NCBI GenBank assembly: GCA_024509875.1 | Contig: JAMPIV010012234.1 | Span: forward strand, 248,001-312,000 | From: Oreohelix idahoensis | Lineage: Eukaryota > Mollusca > Gastropoda > Stylommatophora > Oreohelicidae | Reading direction: 5' to 3' | Length of the DNA stretch: 64,000 nucleotides | Shown here: piece by piece, positions 46,583-57,239 of the stretch | Layout: every line of letters begins with the position of its first letter | Position numbering within the stretch: the stretch's first letter is position 1 | Notes under the pieces: generated by a model | Databases searched by the model: none | What the model was told of the DNA's origin: nothing | What the model saw: only the letters and a program-made list of their open reading frames with translations | Translations under genes and position numbers: made by a program

Positions 46583-47986
46583 TAACTATCCATAGAAGAC
46601 AAACAAAAGAACTATCCATAGAAGACAAACAAAAGAACTATCCATAGAAGACAGACAAACGAACTATCCATAGGAGACAAACAAAAGAACTATTCATACA
46701 AGACAAACAAAAGAACTATTCATACAAGACAAACAAAAGAACTATCCATAAAAGACAAACAAAAGAACTATCTATAGAAGACAAACAAAAGAACAATCTA
46801 TTGAAGACAAACAAAAGAACATCCATAGAAGACAAACAAAAGAACTATCCATAGAAGACAAACATAAGAACTATCCATAGAAGACAAACAAAAGAACTAT
46901 TCATAAAAGACAAACAACAGAACTATCCATAGAAGACAAACAAAAGAACTATCCATAGAAAACAAACAAAAGAACTATAATATAGAAGACAAACAAAAGA
47001 ACAATCTATAGAAGACAAACAAAAGAACTATAATATAGAAGACAAACAAAAGAACAATCTATAGAAGACAAACAAAAGAACTATCCATAGAAGACAAACA
47101 AAAGAACTATCCATAGAAGACAAACAAAAGAACTATCTATAGAAGACAAACACAAGAACTATCTATAGAAGACAAACATAAGAACTATCCATAGAAGACA
47201 AACAAAAGAACTATCTATAGAAGACAAACACAAGAACTATCTATAGAAGGCAAACATAAGAACTATCCATAGAAGACAAACATAAGAACTATTCATAAAA
47301 GACAAACATAAGAACTATTCATAGAAGACAAACAAAAGAACTATCCATAGAAGACAAACATAAGAACTATCCATAGAAGACAAACATAAGAACTATCCAT
47401 AGAAGACAAACAAAAGAACTATCCATAGAAGACAAACAATAGAACTTTCCATAGAAGACAAACAAAAGAACTATCCATAGAAGACAAACAATAGAACTAT
47501 CCATAGAAGACAAACAAAAGAACTATTCATACAAGACAAACAAAAGAACTATTCATACAAGACAAACAAAAGAACTATCCATAGAAGACAAACAAAAGAA
47601 CTATCTATAGAAGACAAACAAAAGAACAATCTATAGAAGACAAACAAAAGAACTATCCATAGAAGACAAACAAAAGAACTATCCATAGAAGACAAACATA
47701 AGAACTATCCATAGAAGACAAACAAAAGAACTATTCATAAAAGACAAACAAAAGAACTATCCATAGAAGACAAACAAAAGAACTATCCATAGAAGACAAA
47801 CAAAAGAACTATAATATAGAAGACAAACAAAAGAACAATCTATAGAAGACAAACAAAAGAACTATCCATAGAAGACAAACAAAAGAACTATCCATAGAAG
47901 ACAAACAAAAGAACTATCCATAGAAGACAAACAAAAGAACTATCCATAGAAGACAAAGAAAAGAACTATCTATAGAAGACAAACAC
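46583..47986. repeat. 26-bp minisatellite, about 54 copies
   Basis: Unit AACTATCCATAGAAGACAAA plus CAAAAG. Variants (TCTATAG, TTCATAAAAG, TAATATAG, AACATAAG) recur in blocks, suggesting higher-order duplications. One strand is nearly devoid of G outside GAAG/AAG. It ends 27 bp from the POLQ exon at 48014. Confidence 0.97.
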
Positions 47987-48013
47987 TTATGATCAGCTGT
48001 CGTTTGTTCATAC

Positions 48014-48125
48014 CTGCATATCTTGATTTGAAGGTCTCCATGAATGCATCAGCGTCATTTTCATCAATTCCCAGCTGTTCAGCAAGAGCTTTGGGTCCTA
48101 TCCCATAAAGCATTCCATAACAAAC
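48014..48125 (-). CDS. POLQ: POLQ exon, O-helix (motif B)
   Basis: Acceptor TTCTATAG precedes GTTTGTTATGG at 48125; donor is TATGCAG|GTATGA at 48014. It encodes VCYGMLYGIGPKALAEQLGI and continues to FKSRYAG, completing the O-helix of motif B. Exit phase is 1. The donor lies only about 27 bp from the edge of a 1.4-kb 26-bp minisatellite that occupies the start of the next intron. Confidence 0.94.
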
Positions 48126-48544
48126 CTATAGAACCAAGTTTAAAATAAAAAGAGTTATATACAAACAAAATGTTGGAAATGGAATGCAGTGCACTAACAC
48201 CACTGACTGATGGTATAAATGTTGCTACTGACCTGACCCCTCTGTCCCATAACCAGGTGTAAAACAAAATGAGAATACTTGAAGACAGGTCAAGGCAACT
48301 TGGTCATACTTTTTCTCCAAGGTAGAAATTACTGCTATTACTGTATGTAGAAACTGACTTTAACTCCAGACAGAAAATGCTACTTTCACTCTGTAACAAA
48401 AGCAAATACTATGACTTTCATCCTAAGCAGAAAATACTAGTAACTTAAACATATGTAAGAAACAATTACTTTTGAATCTATCTTAGAAAGTGATATAACT
48501 CCCAAAACGAATGAAACTACACATAAAATACACTGCTGAATCCA

Positions 48545-48905
48545 CACAGAAGTTATGGATAGGCAGTCTGTCTCAGGCTTCTCTCGTCACCATATAGTTT
48601 CTCCCTCAACTGGCAGTCTGTCTCAGGCTTCTCTCGTCACCATATAGTTTCTCCCTCAACTGGTTTGGAGAAGGCCACGCTGCCACCCTGCTCCTCTCAT
48701 GGAGCCGACAGTTTTGGAGCACATGTTCTACTGTCTGTTTGTTTCTCCTCCCCACATGAGCACATAACTGTCTGTCATCCCCACATATCTGTCTGTCCTC
48801 CCCACATGAGCACATATCTGTCTGTCATCCCCACATGAGCACATATCTGTCTGTCCAATTTTCAGTTTGTTGAACATATGGTATCTGAGTCTGCAATGGC
48901 CGGTT
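48545..48905 (-). mobile_element. I-2 LINE C-terminus with expanded Cys/His region
   Basis: The minus frame reads ITGHCRLRYHMFNKLKIGQT, MCSCGDDRQ..., TVEHVLQNCRLHERSRV. The Cys-rich part carries extra tandem units of a CACATGAGCACATATCTGTC sequence. A 50-bp unit (GGCAGTCTGTCTCAGGCTTC...) is also duplicated at 48570-48660. Confidence 0.8.
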
Positions 48906-49060
48906 ATTATCACATGACATACAAATTGATATGCTGCCTATGGATAAAGAGGGGGAAAGCCAAGGAACACATACAGAAGGGGCACTATAATACAAATGAA
49001 GGAAGGAAGATACAGCAGGAGGAAGACATTAAAAGTAGTATAGATATGAGGAGTTGCATG

Positions 49061-49136
49061 GTCACAGAAGAATACATCCAAGGAGTGATGTTCGTCACAG
49101 AAGAATACATCCAAGGAGTGATGTTCGTCACGGAAG
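49061..49136. repeat. Short tandem duplication (33 bp)
   Basis: GTCACAGAAGAATACATCCA to GATGTTC occurs twice plus a partial third unit; in a POLQ intron. Confidence 0.85.
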
Positions 49137-49230
49137 TACAGCTATACAACATGTATAAATCTTTTAATGTTTCAATCTTTTACACTGTTTCTTGACAGGA
49201 AAATGCTCAGTAGTCACATTAACATCTCAC

Positions 49231-49418
49231 CTGTTTAGCTTGTTGTCTGTGTTCAGCTGAAACTTCTTCAATATCCAGTTCTTTTATCTGAGCTGCAATT
49301 ATCTTAAAAACATCTCCATCTTTAGTGTTCAGAATGGATGTCAGCTTTGAGTCACCAGACAGATGAGCAATGAGCCTCAGCTCAAGCTGGGAGTAATCAG
49401 CAGCCAAAATGGCACCAC
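49231..49418 (-). CDS. POLQ: POLQ exon carrying catalytic motif A
   Basis: Acceptor GATGTACAG precedes GTGGTGCC at 49418 and donor ACAG|GTGAG is at 49231. The exon begins GGAILAADYSQLELRLIAHL, which is A-family motif A with the metal-binding Asp. It ends with the start of the O-helix (EHRQQAKQ), whose Arg and Lys contact the incoming nucleotide. Entry phase is 1 and exit phase 0. No frameshift or stop interrupts it, so the polymerase appears functional. Confidence 0.95.
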
Positions 49419-49534
49419 CTGTACATCAAGATAATCAACTGTGTCTGGTTATTTCTGTCCATTATGTTCTCAAAAACTGTCCTTCTGTCTTGTCTTTGTG
49501 AGCAAAATTTTTTTTTTTTTTCCTTGTTCAATTG

Positions 49535-49755
49535 GCAGATTAGTTAGAGCACATGCCTTGTGCAGCAAAGCTATCGGGTTCCATGTTATTAACCTGACAG
49601 CATCAGGTTCCAGTCTATCCAGCTGGAAATAGGTACCCGACTCTGCTCTTGAGTTAGGGAAAAGAAAGGCAGTGACGAAGGGAACCAGTCACTATTACCT
49701 CGTAAAGTTGGACACTAGTATACTGAAGCATCTAACACTTCATTCCCCTATGGCA
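49535..49755 (+). mobile_element. SINE-C copy 3
   Basis: Head CAGATTAGTTAGAGCACATG, then AAATAGGTACCCGACTCTG and CTTCATTCCCCTATGGCAG. This copy is on the strand opposite to POLQ transcription. Confidence 0.8.
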
Positions 49756-49879
49756 GTATCAAAATGGGACAAACTTTACCCCTTTTTTTTCCCTAATGAA
49801 AACTTTTAGTGGATAATATTTTATTCACTGCTGTTTTTGTTTTAAATAAGGCTAACTTTTAATTTTCTCTCTTATTATT

Positions 49880-50490
49880 TCACCTTTCACTCCCCACGGA
49901 GCATAGGCCTGCAACAAAATGATGCCTTCCATGTCCTTCAAGTCTATCACCAGTTCTATTTTTCCAATAGTCTTCCTCTACCCTCACCCTGGGGATTCCA
50001 GAACAAGGACTTTCTGGTAATGCCATCAACAAGTTTTCTCAATGTGTGTCCTATCAAACTTCAGTGCCTTCTGCTCATCTCGTGTTCCACTGGCACTTGT
50101 CTAGTTCATGTCATCAGTTCCACATTAGCCATACCATTTCAATCCTTCTATTCTAAGCAAGCATCCATTTATGAAAGTCTGCAGCTTTTTGGTTTTGGTT
50201 ATTTGCTGGTCTCCATGTTTCAGAGCCAAATAATAGGATTGACTGGACACCTGAATGGAAGATTCTGTTCCTGCCAGAGAACCTTCTCCCGTCTTGTTTG
50301 GCTGAGTGTTACTTTCTTTATTTGACCCTGTCCATGTGTTTATTGAAGTTTTAGTGGTTTAAAATTTATACAGGAGGGGGTAACCAGCCCTATTCCCAAC
50401 CCTTCTTAGTTGCCTTTTATGACAAGCATGGTAGGTCACAGTGTTACTATTCTTTGCTCCCCTTCCGGGCCCCAGTAACGATGGGGAGTG
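49880..50490 (-). mobile_element. Internally deleted RTE-A (5' end joined to 3' end)
   Basis: On the minus strand it starts with the RTE-A 5' UTR (CCCGGAAGGGGAGCAAAGAA, TACCATGCTTGTCATAAAAG), enters the first ~25 codons, then jumps to the C-terminal part at GAATCTTCCATTCAGG and continues to the 3' end. About 2.6 kb of coding sequence is missing. Confidence 0.82.
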
Positions 50491-50617
50491 TTTCCTCTGG
50501 CTCATGTGTTTAATATGTAATAGCTTCTTTCTATACAGTCTAAATGTTTTAAGCTGGTTTTCAAGGAAGTAAAGGAATCACAAAAGGATATGAAAATTTT
50601 AAAAATCAAGTGTGTAC

Positions 50618-50779
50618 CTCTGAAAGGAACAAACATCTTTCTCATACTGACAGGAGCAGCGGCTGCATATCTTAGAGATACATTTTTGGTTCCAAGTTTA
50701 TCTCCCTTGCAAACTGAAAGCCTTTTACTGTTGTCTTTAGTTTTACTGTTCGATGAGGCTGCAACTTCCACATTACTAT
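50618..50779 (-). CDS. POLQ: POLQ exon with pre-motif-A insertion
   Basis: The donor is TTCAGAG|GTACAC at 50618. The acceptor is ambiguous. TTACAATATTCACAG ending at 50780 is preferred because its pyrimidine tract is better, but CTGGAAG ending at 50801 is also in frame and would add 21 nt. The exon encodes a low-complexity, Ser/Lys-rich stretch followed by VSMRKMFVPFRG, the segment leading into motif A. The Ser/Lys-rich part sits where POLQ carries an insertion that POLN lacks. Confidence 0.83.
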
Positions 50780-50801
50780 CTGTGAATATTGTAAAAATAC
50801 C

Positions 50802-51038
50802 TTCCAGGTCAGGAGATTGAAACACCTTACATCCATAGTTTAAAATACTTGTGTGTACAAATTAAAAGTTAATCTGCTGATTAAGATTCTCTTATCTATA
50901 GATTACACTGTGATCAATTCTCACATCCACAGATGAAATTGTTAAAATATATGTATTACAATCTCAACATCCATAGATTATTATACTCTCAACATCCACA
51001 GATGAAATGTATTATACTTACTGATTTTTTTTTCTTCT
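50802..51038. other. Intron, short AT-rich repeats
   Basis: CATCCACAGATGAAAT-type units occur about four times between 50900 and 51020. Nothing else seen. Confidence 0.5.
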
Positions 51039-51461
51039 TCATACACTCTCAGAGTCTACTTGAATGTTTTCAAGGACTGCAGTGGTCAGCTTGAGGCTAT
51101 ATGCATTTCCATAGAGTTTTTCCAGGAATGGTACTGGTGTCAGCCATGTGCGCTTTCTCTGTTCCTCATATGTGGGGCATCTTTGAAGAAGGTGTTCAGC
51201 AGTCATTTTATTGGCGCCACAGTTACACTGATCGGTAGTTCCTATCTTTAGCTTGTTGAATAGATGGTATCCCAATCTTTTGTGGTCCATGTGGAGTCTG
51301 AAGATTATCACCTGATCTCGTCTGCTGAGCTGGTAATACGGATCTTTTTTTTTTTTTTTGGTGGCCTGGATACTCTGCATCCTATTTGTTCCTATATCTG
51401 CTTCTGATAAACCTCTTTTGCCTCCTCGAAAGTTATGATTAACTTGAGTAATACTCCACAT
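51039..51461 (-). mobile_element. I-2 LINE C-terminal fragment, open frame
   Basis: 140 codons without a stop: YYQLSRRDQVIIFRLHMDHK, LGYHLFNKLKIGTTDQCNCG, TAEHLLQRCPTYEEQRKRTW. The C-x-C...H...C cluster is typical of the end of I/Jockey ORF2. A K-run (poly-T at 51346) lies upstream. Confidence 0.85.
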
Positions 51462-51610
51462 ACTATGTCAGAAGAATAGTGATACAATGGATCCCATCTC
51501 ATTGCAACATCTCCGGCAATGAAGAGAGGACTGGTTGGCAAAGGAAGGTGGAAAGCTACCTCAGCCTAATGCAAGCATAACTTACTGATTTACATTTTTA
51601 CATACACAGG

Positions 51611-52697
51611 TTAACCCTTTAGAGTCCAATTCACCCAAAAGAGCCCGTATTTTATCTTTTATCGTACAGTCCGATTCGCCTGAAAGCGCCCGGCAACAGG
51701 TTGCTTATTTCGTTGCTAAGAAACATCGGAAGTCCAGCGCGTAATAGATTTTGTGTGTTTCCGGTGGATAGAGGCTGTTTTGAAGTTTGTTTTGATATAG
51801 ATCGCGTTTTCCTAAGTCAAGTGGTTGATTTTTTTAAAAATTACACTGTGTAAAAATGGTTCTTCAAGCCATGGAAGAGAATTTTAGAGAACTTTGAAGG
51901 ATTAGATCTACGTTTCTGTGTTATTCCGATTGTGAAAATGATTAATCCTACTTTGATGTGGACTATGACCCAGTTATCGATGATAGTGAAGTTAGGAAAA
52001 TTGATGTAGGAACTAGTACAATTGTAGACAATGGACAAATAGAGGCACATTTACTTGTACGGAATTATTCCAGATGTATGAGCTCCCAGGGCCTAAACAT
52101 AATTTGTCTGATGAGCAGCGGCGTATTTGTTTCTTCTTATTTATACCAGACGATGGACTTATGAATAAACAACAGCGCTGAAAAGGGTTGGTTACGTTGT
52201 TTCAGTGTGAGCGTAATTAAAACCAACATCCAACAAGCATGAACTGTCAAACTTGTGAGCAGAAAGAAAAATGTTGTGCTCAATGCTGTAAGAATTAAGA
52301 AAAAACGGACACTTGTAGAGTTCTAGAGACAGTTTATGGTTGTAAATTGTGTTCTCAACGTTAGTGTAATTTGTTTGATATTCAAAGTTTCAAGAAAAAC
52401 TGTTAATAATGTACATAAAAGCTTTCCAGCGCAAGACTATCATAAAGATAAAGTAATTTTTTGGTTTTGAAATTTTTTTAAACTGTGAAAAACATTTAAA
52501 TGTGACATTAAAATATACAAGTATCAAAGTATGTCAATTTTACTGTACAAATAAATGTGTTTTTGTGTTATTTGAACTAACATTAGTGTATAAATAATTT
52601 TTAAAATATAAGTAATATTTCAGAAAAAGAGTTATGTCCCTTTGCTTGGTCGTTGGGGGTTGAAATATTAGCAGGGCTATGGACTGTAAAGGGTTAA
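51611..52697 (+). mobile_element. piggyBac-like transposon relic (1087 bp)
   Basis: TTAACCCTTTAGAGTCCA at the left and the inverse TTAACCCTTTACAGTCCA at the right, one mismatch in 18, TTAA at both edges. Inside, 51945-52060 encodes an acidic stretch (DVDYDPVIDDSEVRKI) like piggyBac N-termini. 52231-52410 encodes Cys-rich runs (NCQTCEQKEKCCAQCCKN; YGCKLCSQR) like the C-terminal Cys-rich domain. The catalytic middle is deleted. Confidence 0.8.
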
Positions 52698-52868
52698 AGT
52701 TCATAAACCTACTGATCCTATTCTCTCACAAAGAGATTAAAATTACTACACCTACAGACTGATTCCTCAGTTTTAAAATGTTCACGCCAAGCCTTCATGT
52801 CCTGTGCCATCTGTTCTAGCTCTTTCCGTTACATAAGGAGATCTTAAGTAGAATAGAAAGATTGAAAC

Positions 52869-53031
52869 AGTATGACAAGATCTTACTTACTTAGTTGTTC
52901 CCCTTCTACTGTGAGGTGTAGAGGTTTGGAAGAGAGAGCTGTCTTCCTCCTGGCCTGGTTCCATTCTAGTCCTCGGTTCTTCAAAGATTGTCTAATGTTG
53001 TCCTCCCAGCGGACTCTAGTATGACAAGATC
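52869..53031 (-). mobile_element. RTE-B 3' fragment inserted in RTE-A
   Basis: Insert 52883-53017 (135 bp), antisense to the RTE-B end with a (TTAC)n tail, flanked by AGTATGACAAGATC at 52869-52882 and 53018-53031 (14 bp, perfect). Confidence 0.92.
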
Positions 53032-53330
53032 ACCAACGTGAAACTGATGACACGAACCAGTTAAGCAAGAAAGGAGATGAAGTTTGCTGGCGATGGATAG
53101 GACATACATTGAGGAAGCTCGTTGACAGCATCACAAGGAAGTCCTTGTTTTTGAATCCCCAAGATAGAGTAGTGGAAGACTGAAAAACACATGGTAAAAC
53201 AACTGGATACAGAAACAAAGGGAATGATGAAGACATGGAAAGACCTTGACCTGACAGCGTGGGAAAGGAGGACTCGGTATGTGTTTGTTGAAGGCCTTAG
53301 CGAACCTGAAGGTCAAAGATGATGAGACTG
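53018..53330 (+). mobile_element. RTE-A 3' fragment
   Basis: ATGACAAGATCACCAACGTG to GTTTGTTGAAGGCC matches the C-terminal part; frames broken. It continues upstream of the RTE-B insert for about 40 bp. Confidence 0.8.
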
Positions 53331-53900
53331 GAGATTAAAATGATAACTTCTGATTAAAATTCTTGCATGAACACACTAAAATTTTGACATTTCCAAAGAA
53401 TGGTCCCTCCAAGGATTGGCAGCTTGTGTGTAAAATTTTCAATTTACATGCAACAATTTCTTCTGACCAAAATTTTGCACTCTTGTACACAGCAGAAGCA
53501 CATAAAGATTGTCCTCGACTTACAACATATGCAACTTTCTTAGAATACAAGACATTAGGAGATCCAAGGAAAAGATGACCCGATGAAGTAACTGGAATAA
53601 TGCTGAAGGTGGTAATTATCACAAAGGTCATTTGATATACTCAAGAATGTCTAACTGCAGACACTGGAGCTTACACCTTCACAGAAATGTAGCTTTCTTG
53701 AATTCCTTGAACTTAGAAATATTTCACACTGTAATATGGAAATAAAACTTACAAAGGAAACTTCAGCATTAAAAACCATAGTAAAATTTACTTGCCAATG
53801 ACAACCTCTAACGTAAAAAAGGACTAAAAACCATATTTTTTATTAGGCTTCAATGTTCAAGAAAGGACCAATTTAGCTAATTTGAAATTTGCAAACTTAC
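53331..53900. other. Intron, nothing recognised
   Basis: Short opposed frames at 53335-53631 show no motif. Confidence 0.4.
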
Positions 53901-54028
53901 TAGGTAAATCTATTGCAAAATCCTTTGGGATATTCTGTAAATTTGGCTCAGCCATGCTGACCCTTCCAGTCGAGGTGAAGATTTGACAGTCCCCATATAC
54001 TCGAACCATGTCAAGGTTAGGGCAAGGC
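53901..54028 (-). CDS. POLQ: POLQ exon with TGR...EPNLQN motif
   Basis: Acceptor TTTTTTGTTTAACAG precedes GCCTTGCC at 54028; donor is CCTA|GTAAGT. The exon encodes FTSTGRVSMAEPNLQNIPKDF, the conserved A-family block that contacts primer-template DNA ahead of motif A. Entry phase is 2 and exit phase 1, matching its neighbours. The exon-intron-exon fit with the 57240 exon (a split Arg codon) supports the model. Confidence 0.92.
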
Positions 54029-55160
54029 CTGTTAAACAAAAAATGTGCGGTTATACCTGTCATTTTCTTTAATACCACCTACTTAACAGAATGGATGCAT
54101 GAAGGCACTTACTCAATGGGTGTTAACGACTGATCTCTAATCTAAGCCATTGAAATACCACTTCATTTAGTGTCCTAGATATTTATACACCTTTTCAGGT
54201 ATTACCCTAAAAATCACCTGGCAAGAGTTGGGATAATGTCTGGACATTTTTTTTAATGACTAAAGTTGTTTTTGTGAATATATCCTGAGGAATTCTACAA
54301 ACTGGAGCATTTTTGAGTCCATCCATGATCTAGTGTTTTTAACCTATTTTTAGATAGATCTTCAACATTTTCTTCTTCTCACCTTGATTGTACGAGTCTG
54401 GTAGACTACATTTTGTTCATCCCTTAATCCTTTCCGATATCATGTTCCAGAGCTGGAATTATTCAATTCTGGTCCACAGTCCTGTAGCATGGGACATGTA
54501 TTTTTAACTTTCTACCAAGTCCAGCATTCTGCTATGTGCACTAGTCTGTCAGTATGAGTTAACATGGTACTTCAGATTACCATACTTTACCAGCAGTCAC
54601 AGGCAGGCTTGCCGAAACATTTCTATTAATCATCATCATAATAATTGTCCTTAACGCTCTAACAAAGAATGAAGCCAATACAGCAGCTGGTCCTCTAGCA
54701 GAAATCCTGCACAAGCATTGACATGCTCTTGTAGTGGTGGTTTCTATGGCAATATGTTTCACATGATAAGGTAGCCAGGACCATTGCATAACCTCATGTT
54801 ATTCGCCTTGTAGGACATGCCTGACAGCTCAGTAGCCCTATTCTTTCTTTGTCTCTTCAGAGAGCCCCTGGAAACTTTACAGGGCACATATATTAATATA
54901 AAATCAATATTTGAATTAGCTCTCCCTAGCATATTTTATAGTGCTTTGGCCTGCGTTGTCCAAAAAACTTATAGATGAAAGTGATGGCAAGATATAACTT
55001 TTGATGTCACTGCCCTATATTTTCAGGATTTCAACCAATCACAGATACAGTTTTAGGCCATAACAATAATAAAAAATGTCTGAGAGATAACGTATGAAAG
55101 AATGTGATCTAGTTTAAATACATAAGGGCACAATGATAGCAGAAATGTACGATTTAAAAA
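54029..55160. other. Intron; repeat R copy 5 at 54640-54800
   Basis: R core: CAGCAGCTGGTCCTCTAGC, GTGGTGGTTTCTATGGCAAT, ACATGATAAGG. The rest unassigned. Confidence 0.5.
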
Positions 55161-55260
55161 AAAAATTAACAAAGAAAAATCTTCTGTTCAACTTCTGGGT
55201 TATAATTAAGATGCATAGTGTTTTATAATTTTTAGACAGGATATTAAATTGCCACTATCT
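55160..55260 (-). mobile_element. I-1-like 3' UTR scrap
   Basis: AAATCTTCTGTTCAACTTC and GGTTATAATTAAGATGCATA match the I-1 3' UTR core. Confidence 0.5.
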
Positions 55261-55351
55261 GCTTATAGCATTATTCCTCCTGGTGAACTATGGTAACAAA
55301 TGAGATTCAGAGCATCCAGGAAACACACAAAATGATGCATATTACCAGCAG

Positions 55352-56619
55352 AGCAGATGAGAACAATTGGATGAGGTCCAGTGCGGATTCCGAGCAAACC
55401 GAAGTACTCAAGACCTAATCTTCACACTCAGACAGCTGAGTGAAAAGGCCCTTGAGTATAAGAGTGAGATGCATCTTTGTTTCATAGATCTGGAAAAGGC
55501 GTTTGACAGGGTCCCCTGGAGCAAACTTTGGGACTGTTTGGCAAGGATGAATATTCCAGCACCTCTGATTCATGCTATACAGAGCTTCTACAAGTCTTGC
55601 AGAAATTATGTGAGGACAGCAAACCATAAGTCGGAAGAGTTCAGGACCACCACTGGTGTAAGACAAGGTGATATCCTATCACCTTACCTCTTCATACTCC
55701 TTATGGACGATGTCATCAAGGCATGTAAGGAGAGAACAAGAAAGTATTCAGTGGGGTACTGGAAGATGAGACAGGTCTATATTTCGGAGTTGGCATTTGC
55801 TGATGATGTTGCCCTGATTGCTAAATCAGAGGCACATCTCCAATCCAACCTGCAAGTCTGGAAGGAAGAGCTGGAGAAGAGAGGGATGGTCATAAGCAGC
55901 TCTAAAACAAAATCCACGGTGATATCACGAGAAGAAAGAAAACATCAGATTAAGCTGGGAGAACAGGTCCTGGAGCAGGTCGACCACTTTAAATACCTTG
56001 GAGCTATTATAGACCGAAAGGGAGGCATCAAAGAAGAGTTGGCCACTCGAAAAGCAGCAGCTGGGAGACTTTTTCAGGCCATAAATCGAGGATTCCTCAG
56101 CAAGAGAGAGGTTGGTAAGAAAACGAAGATGGCTGTATACCGCTCCACCTATGTCCCAGTCTTGACATACGGATGCGAGTCATGGGCAATGACTACAACC
56201 CATAAAAGCCAGATCCAAACCTCAGAAATGAGGTATCTGAGGAAGGTGGTTGAAGTAAGAAGAAGAGACATGGTACGCAACCAGACGATACGTCAAGGCC
56301 TTAAATCCTACCCCCTGCAGACCCAAGTAGAACAGTCCCAATTAAGATGGTTTGGCCATGTCTGCAGAATGGGAGAAGATCGGATACCACGACAAGCATG
56401 GGAAACAAAGAGCCAAGGATCCAGACCCCGAGGACGACCCAGAGTCCGCTGGGAGGACAACATTAGACAATCTTTGAAGGATCGAGGACTAGAATGGAAC
56501 CAGGCCAGGAGGAAGACAGCCGATAGGATAGTCTGGCGCTCTCTCTTCCAAACCTCTACACCTCACGGTAGAAGGGGAACGACTAAGTAAGTAGTAAGTA
56601 AGTAAGCAGATGAGAACAA
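55352..56619 (+). mobile_element. RTE-B LINE, 5'-truncated, 15-bp target duplication
   Basis: Element 55367-56604, flanked by AGCAGATGAGAACAA at 55352-55366 and 56605-56619, perfect. Ends in (AAGT)n. The whole retained frame is open, implying recent insertion. Confidence 0.95.
55367..56590 (+). CDS. RTE-B reverse transcriptase C-terminal half, open
   Basis: 407 codons with no stop from the truncation point to TAA. RT motifs: VQCGFRANRSTQDLIFTLRQ, MHLCFIDLEKAFDRVPW (catalytic Asp), TTGVRQGDILSPYLF and LAFADDVALIAKS (Asp-Asp). Then VDHFKYLGAIIDRKGG, STYVPVLTYGCESWAM, LRWFGHVCRMGED and the basic end RPRGRPRVRWEDNIR. The endonuclease and RT N-terminus are lost by 5' truncation, so it is not functional alone. 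There is no own start codon; the first in-frame ATG is within the fragment. Confidence 0.93.
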   Translation: MDEVQCGFRANRSTQDLIFTLRQLSEKALEYKSEMHLCFIDLEKAFDRVPWSKLWDCLARMNIPAPLIHAIQSFYKSCRNYVRTANHKSEEFRTTTGVRQGDILSPYLFILLMDDVIKACKERTRKYSVGYWKMRQVYISELAFADDVALIAKSEAHLQSNLQVWKEELEKRGMVISSSKTKSTVISREERKHQIKLGEQVLEQVDHFKYLGAIIDRKGGIKEELATRKAAAGRLFQAINRGFLSKREVGKKTKMAVYRSTYVPVLTYGCESWAMTTTHKSQIQTSEMRYLRKVVEVRRRDMVRNQTIRQGLKSYPLQTQVEQSQLRWFGHVCRMGEDRIPRQAWETKSQGSRPRGRPRVRWEDNIRQSLKDRGLEWNQARRKTADRIVWRSLFQTSTPHGRRGTTK

Positions 56620-57149
56620 GTGAAAATCTTCAGACTGTACGGGACACAACAGACTGGGATATCATCTATTCAACAAGCTAAAGATAGCAACTAACGATGA
56701 GTGTAAATGTGGCACTGATAAAATGATTGTTGAACATCTGCTTCAAAGATATCCAACATATGAGAAACATAGAAAGTATATATGGCCGTCACCAGTATCG
56801 TTTTCGGAATAACTCTATGGTCACTGCCTTCTCTGAAAATATTAAAGTAGACATCTAGAGTGTACGAAGAACTGTGGTAAATAGGATAAATGAACATTTC
56901 CAAATTGTGTGTGTATGTGTTTTTCCCTTTACTTTGTCCTGAAGCAGTAGATGCTTCATGCTTATGTTGTAAAAAAAAAAAAAAGAGTGAATATGTGTGT
57001 GTATGAAAGCTTAGGGTATGTAGGTTAATATTTAATTTACCTAATTTAACATTAGCAGTATGTTTTACTAGATCTTTACTAGACTGCTGCACTCTTATCA
57101 TATCTTCACCAACCATTATGAATTAATTTTTATTCTTGTTAAGTACTGT

Positions 57150-57215
57150 GTAACTATATTGTGTACTCTCCTAGGTCTGCCTATTCTCAACACCTGTTCT
57201 ACAGTTATGGGTGAT
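57150..57215 (-). mobile_element. I-1 scrap beside POLQ exon
   Basis: Antisense CTAGGTCTGCCTATTCTCAA / ACCTGTTCTACAGTTAT, the VEQVLRIDRPR segment of the I-1 C-terminus. Confidence 0.7.
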
Positions 57216-57239
57216 AGAGATTAAGATAATCAGCTGTAC

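Larger units (their letters stand above)
55262..56830 (+). mobile_element. I-2 LINE fragment, host of RTE-B
   Basis: 55262-55366 and 56605-56830 are parts of one I-2 copy (TTCAACAAGCTAAAGATAG, AATGTGGCACTGATAAAATG, GAACATCTGCTTCAAAG), split by RTE-B. Frames broken. Confidence 0.72.

Noticed and set aside
46583..47986. CRISPR-like array
   Set aside because: Units are head-to-tail 26-mers with no distinct spacers, in a eukaryotic intron; it is a minisatellite.
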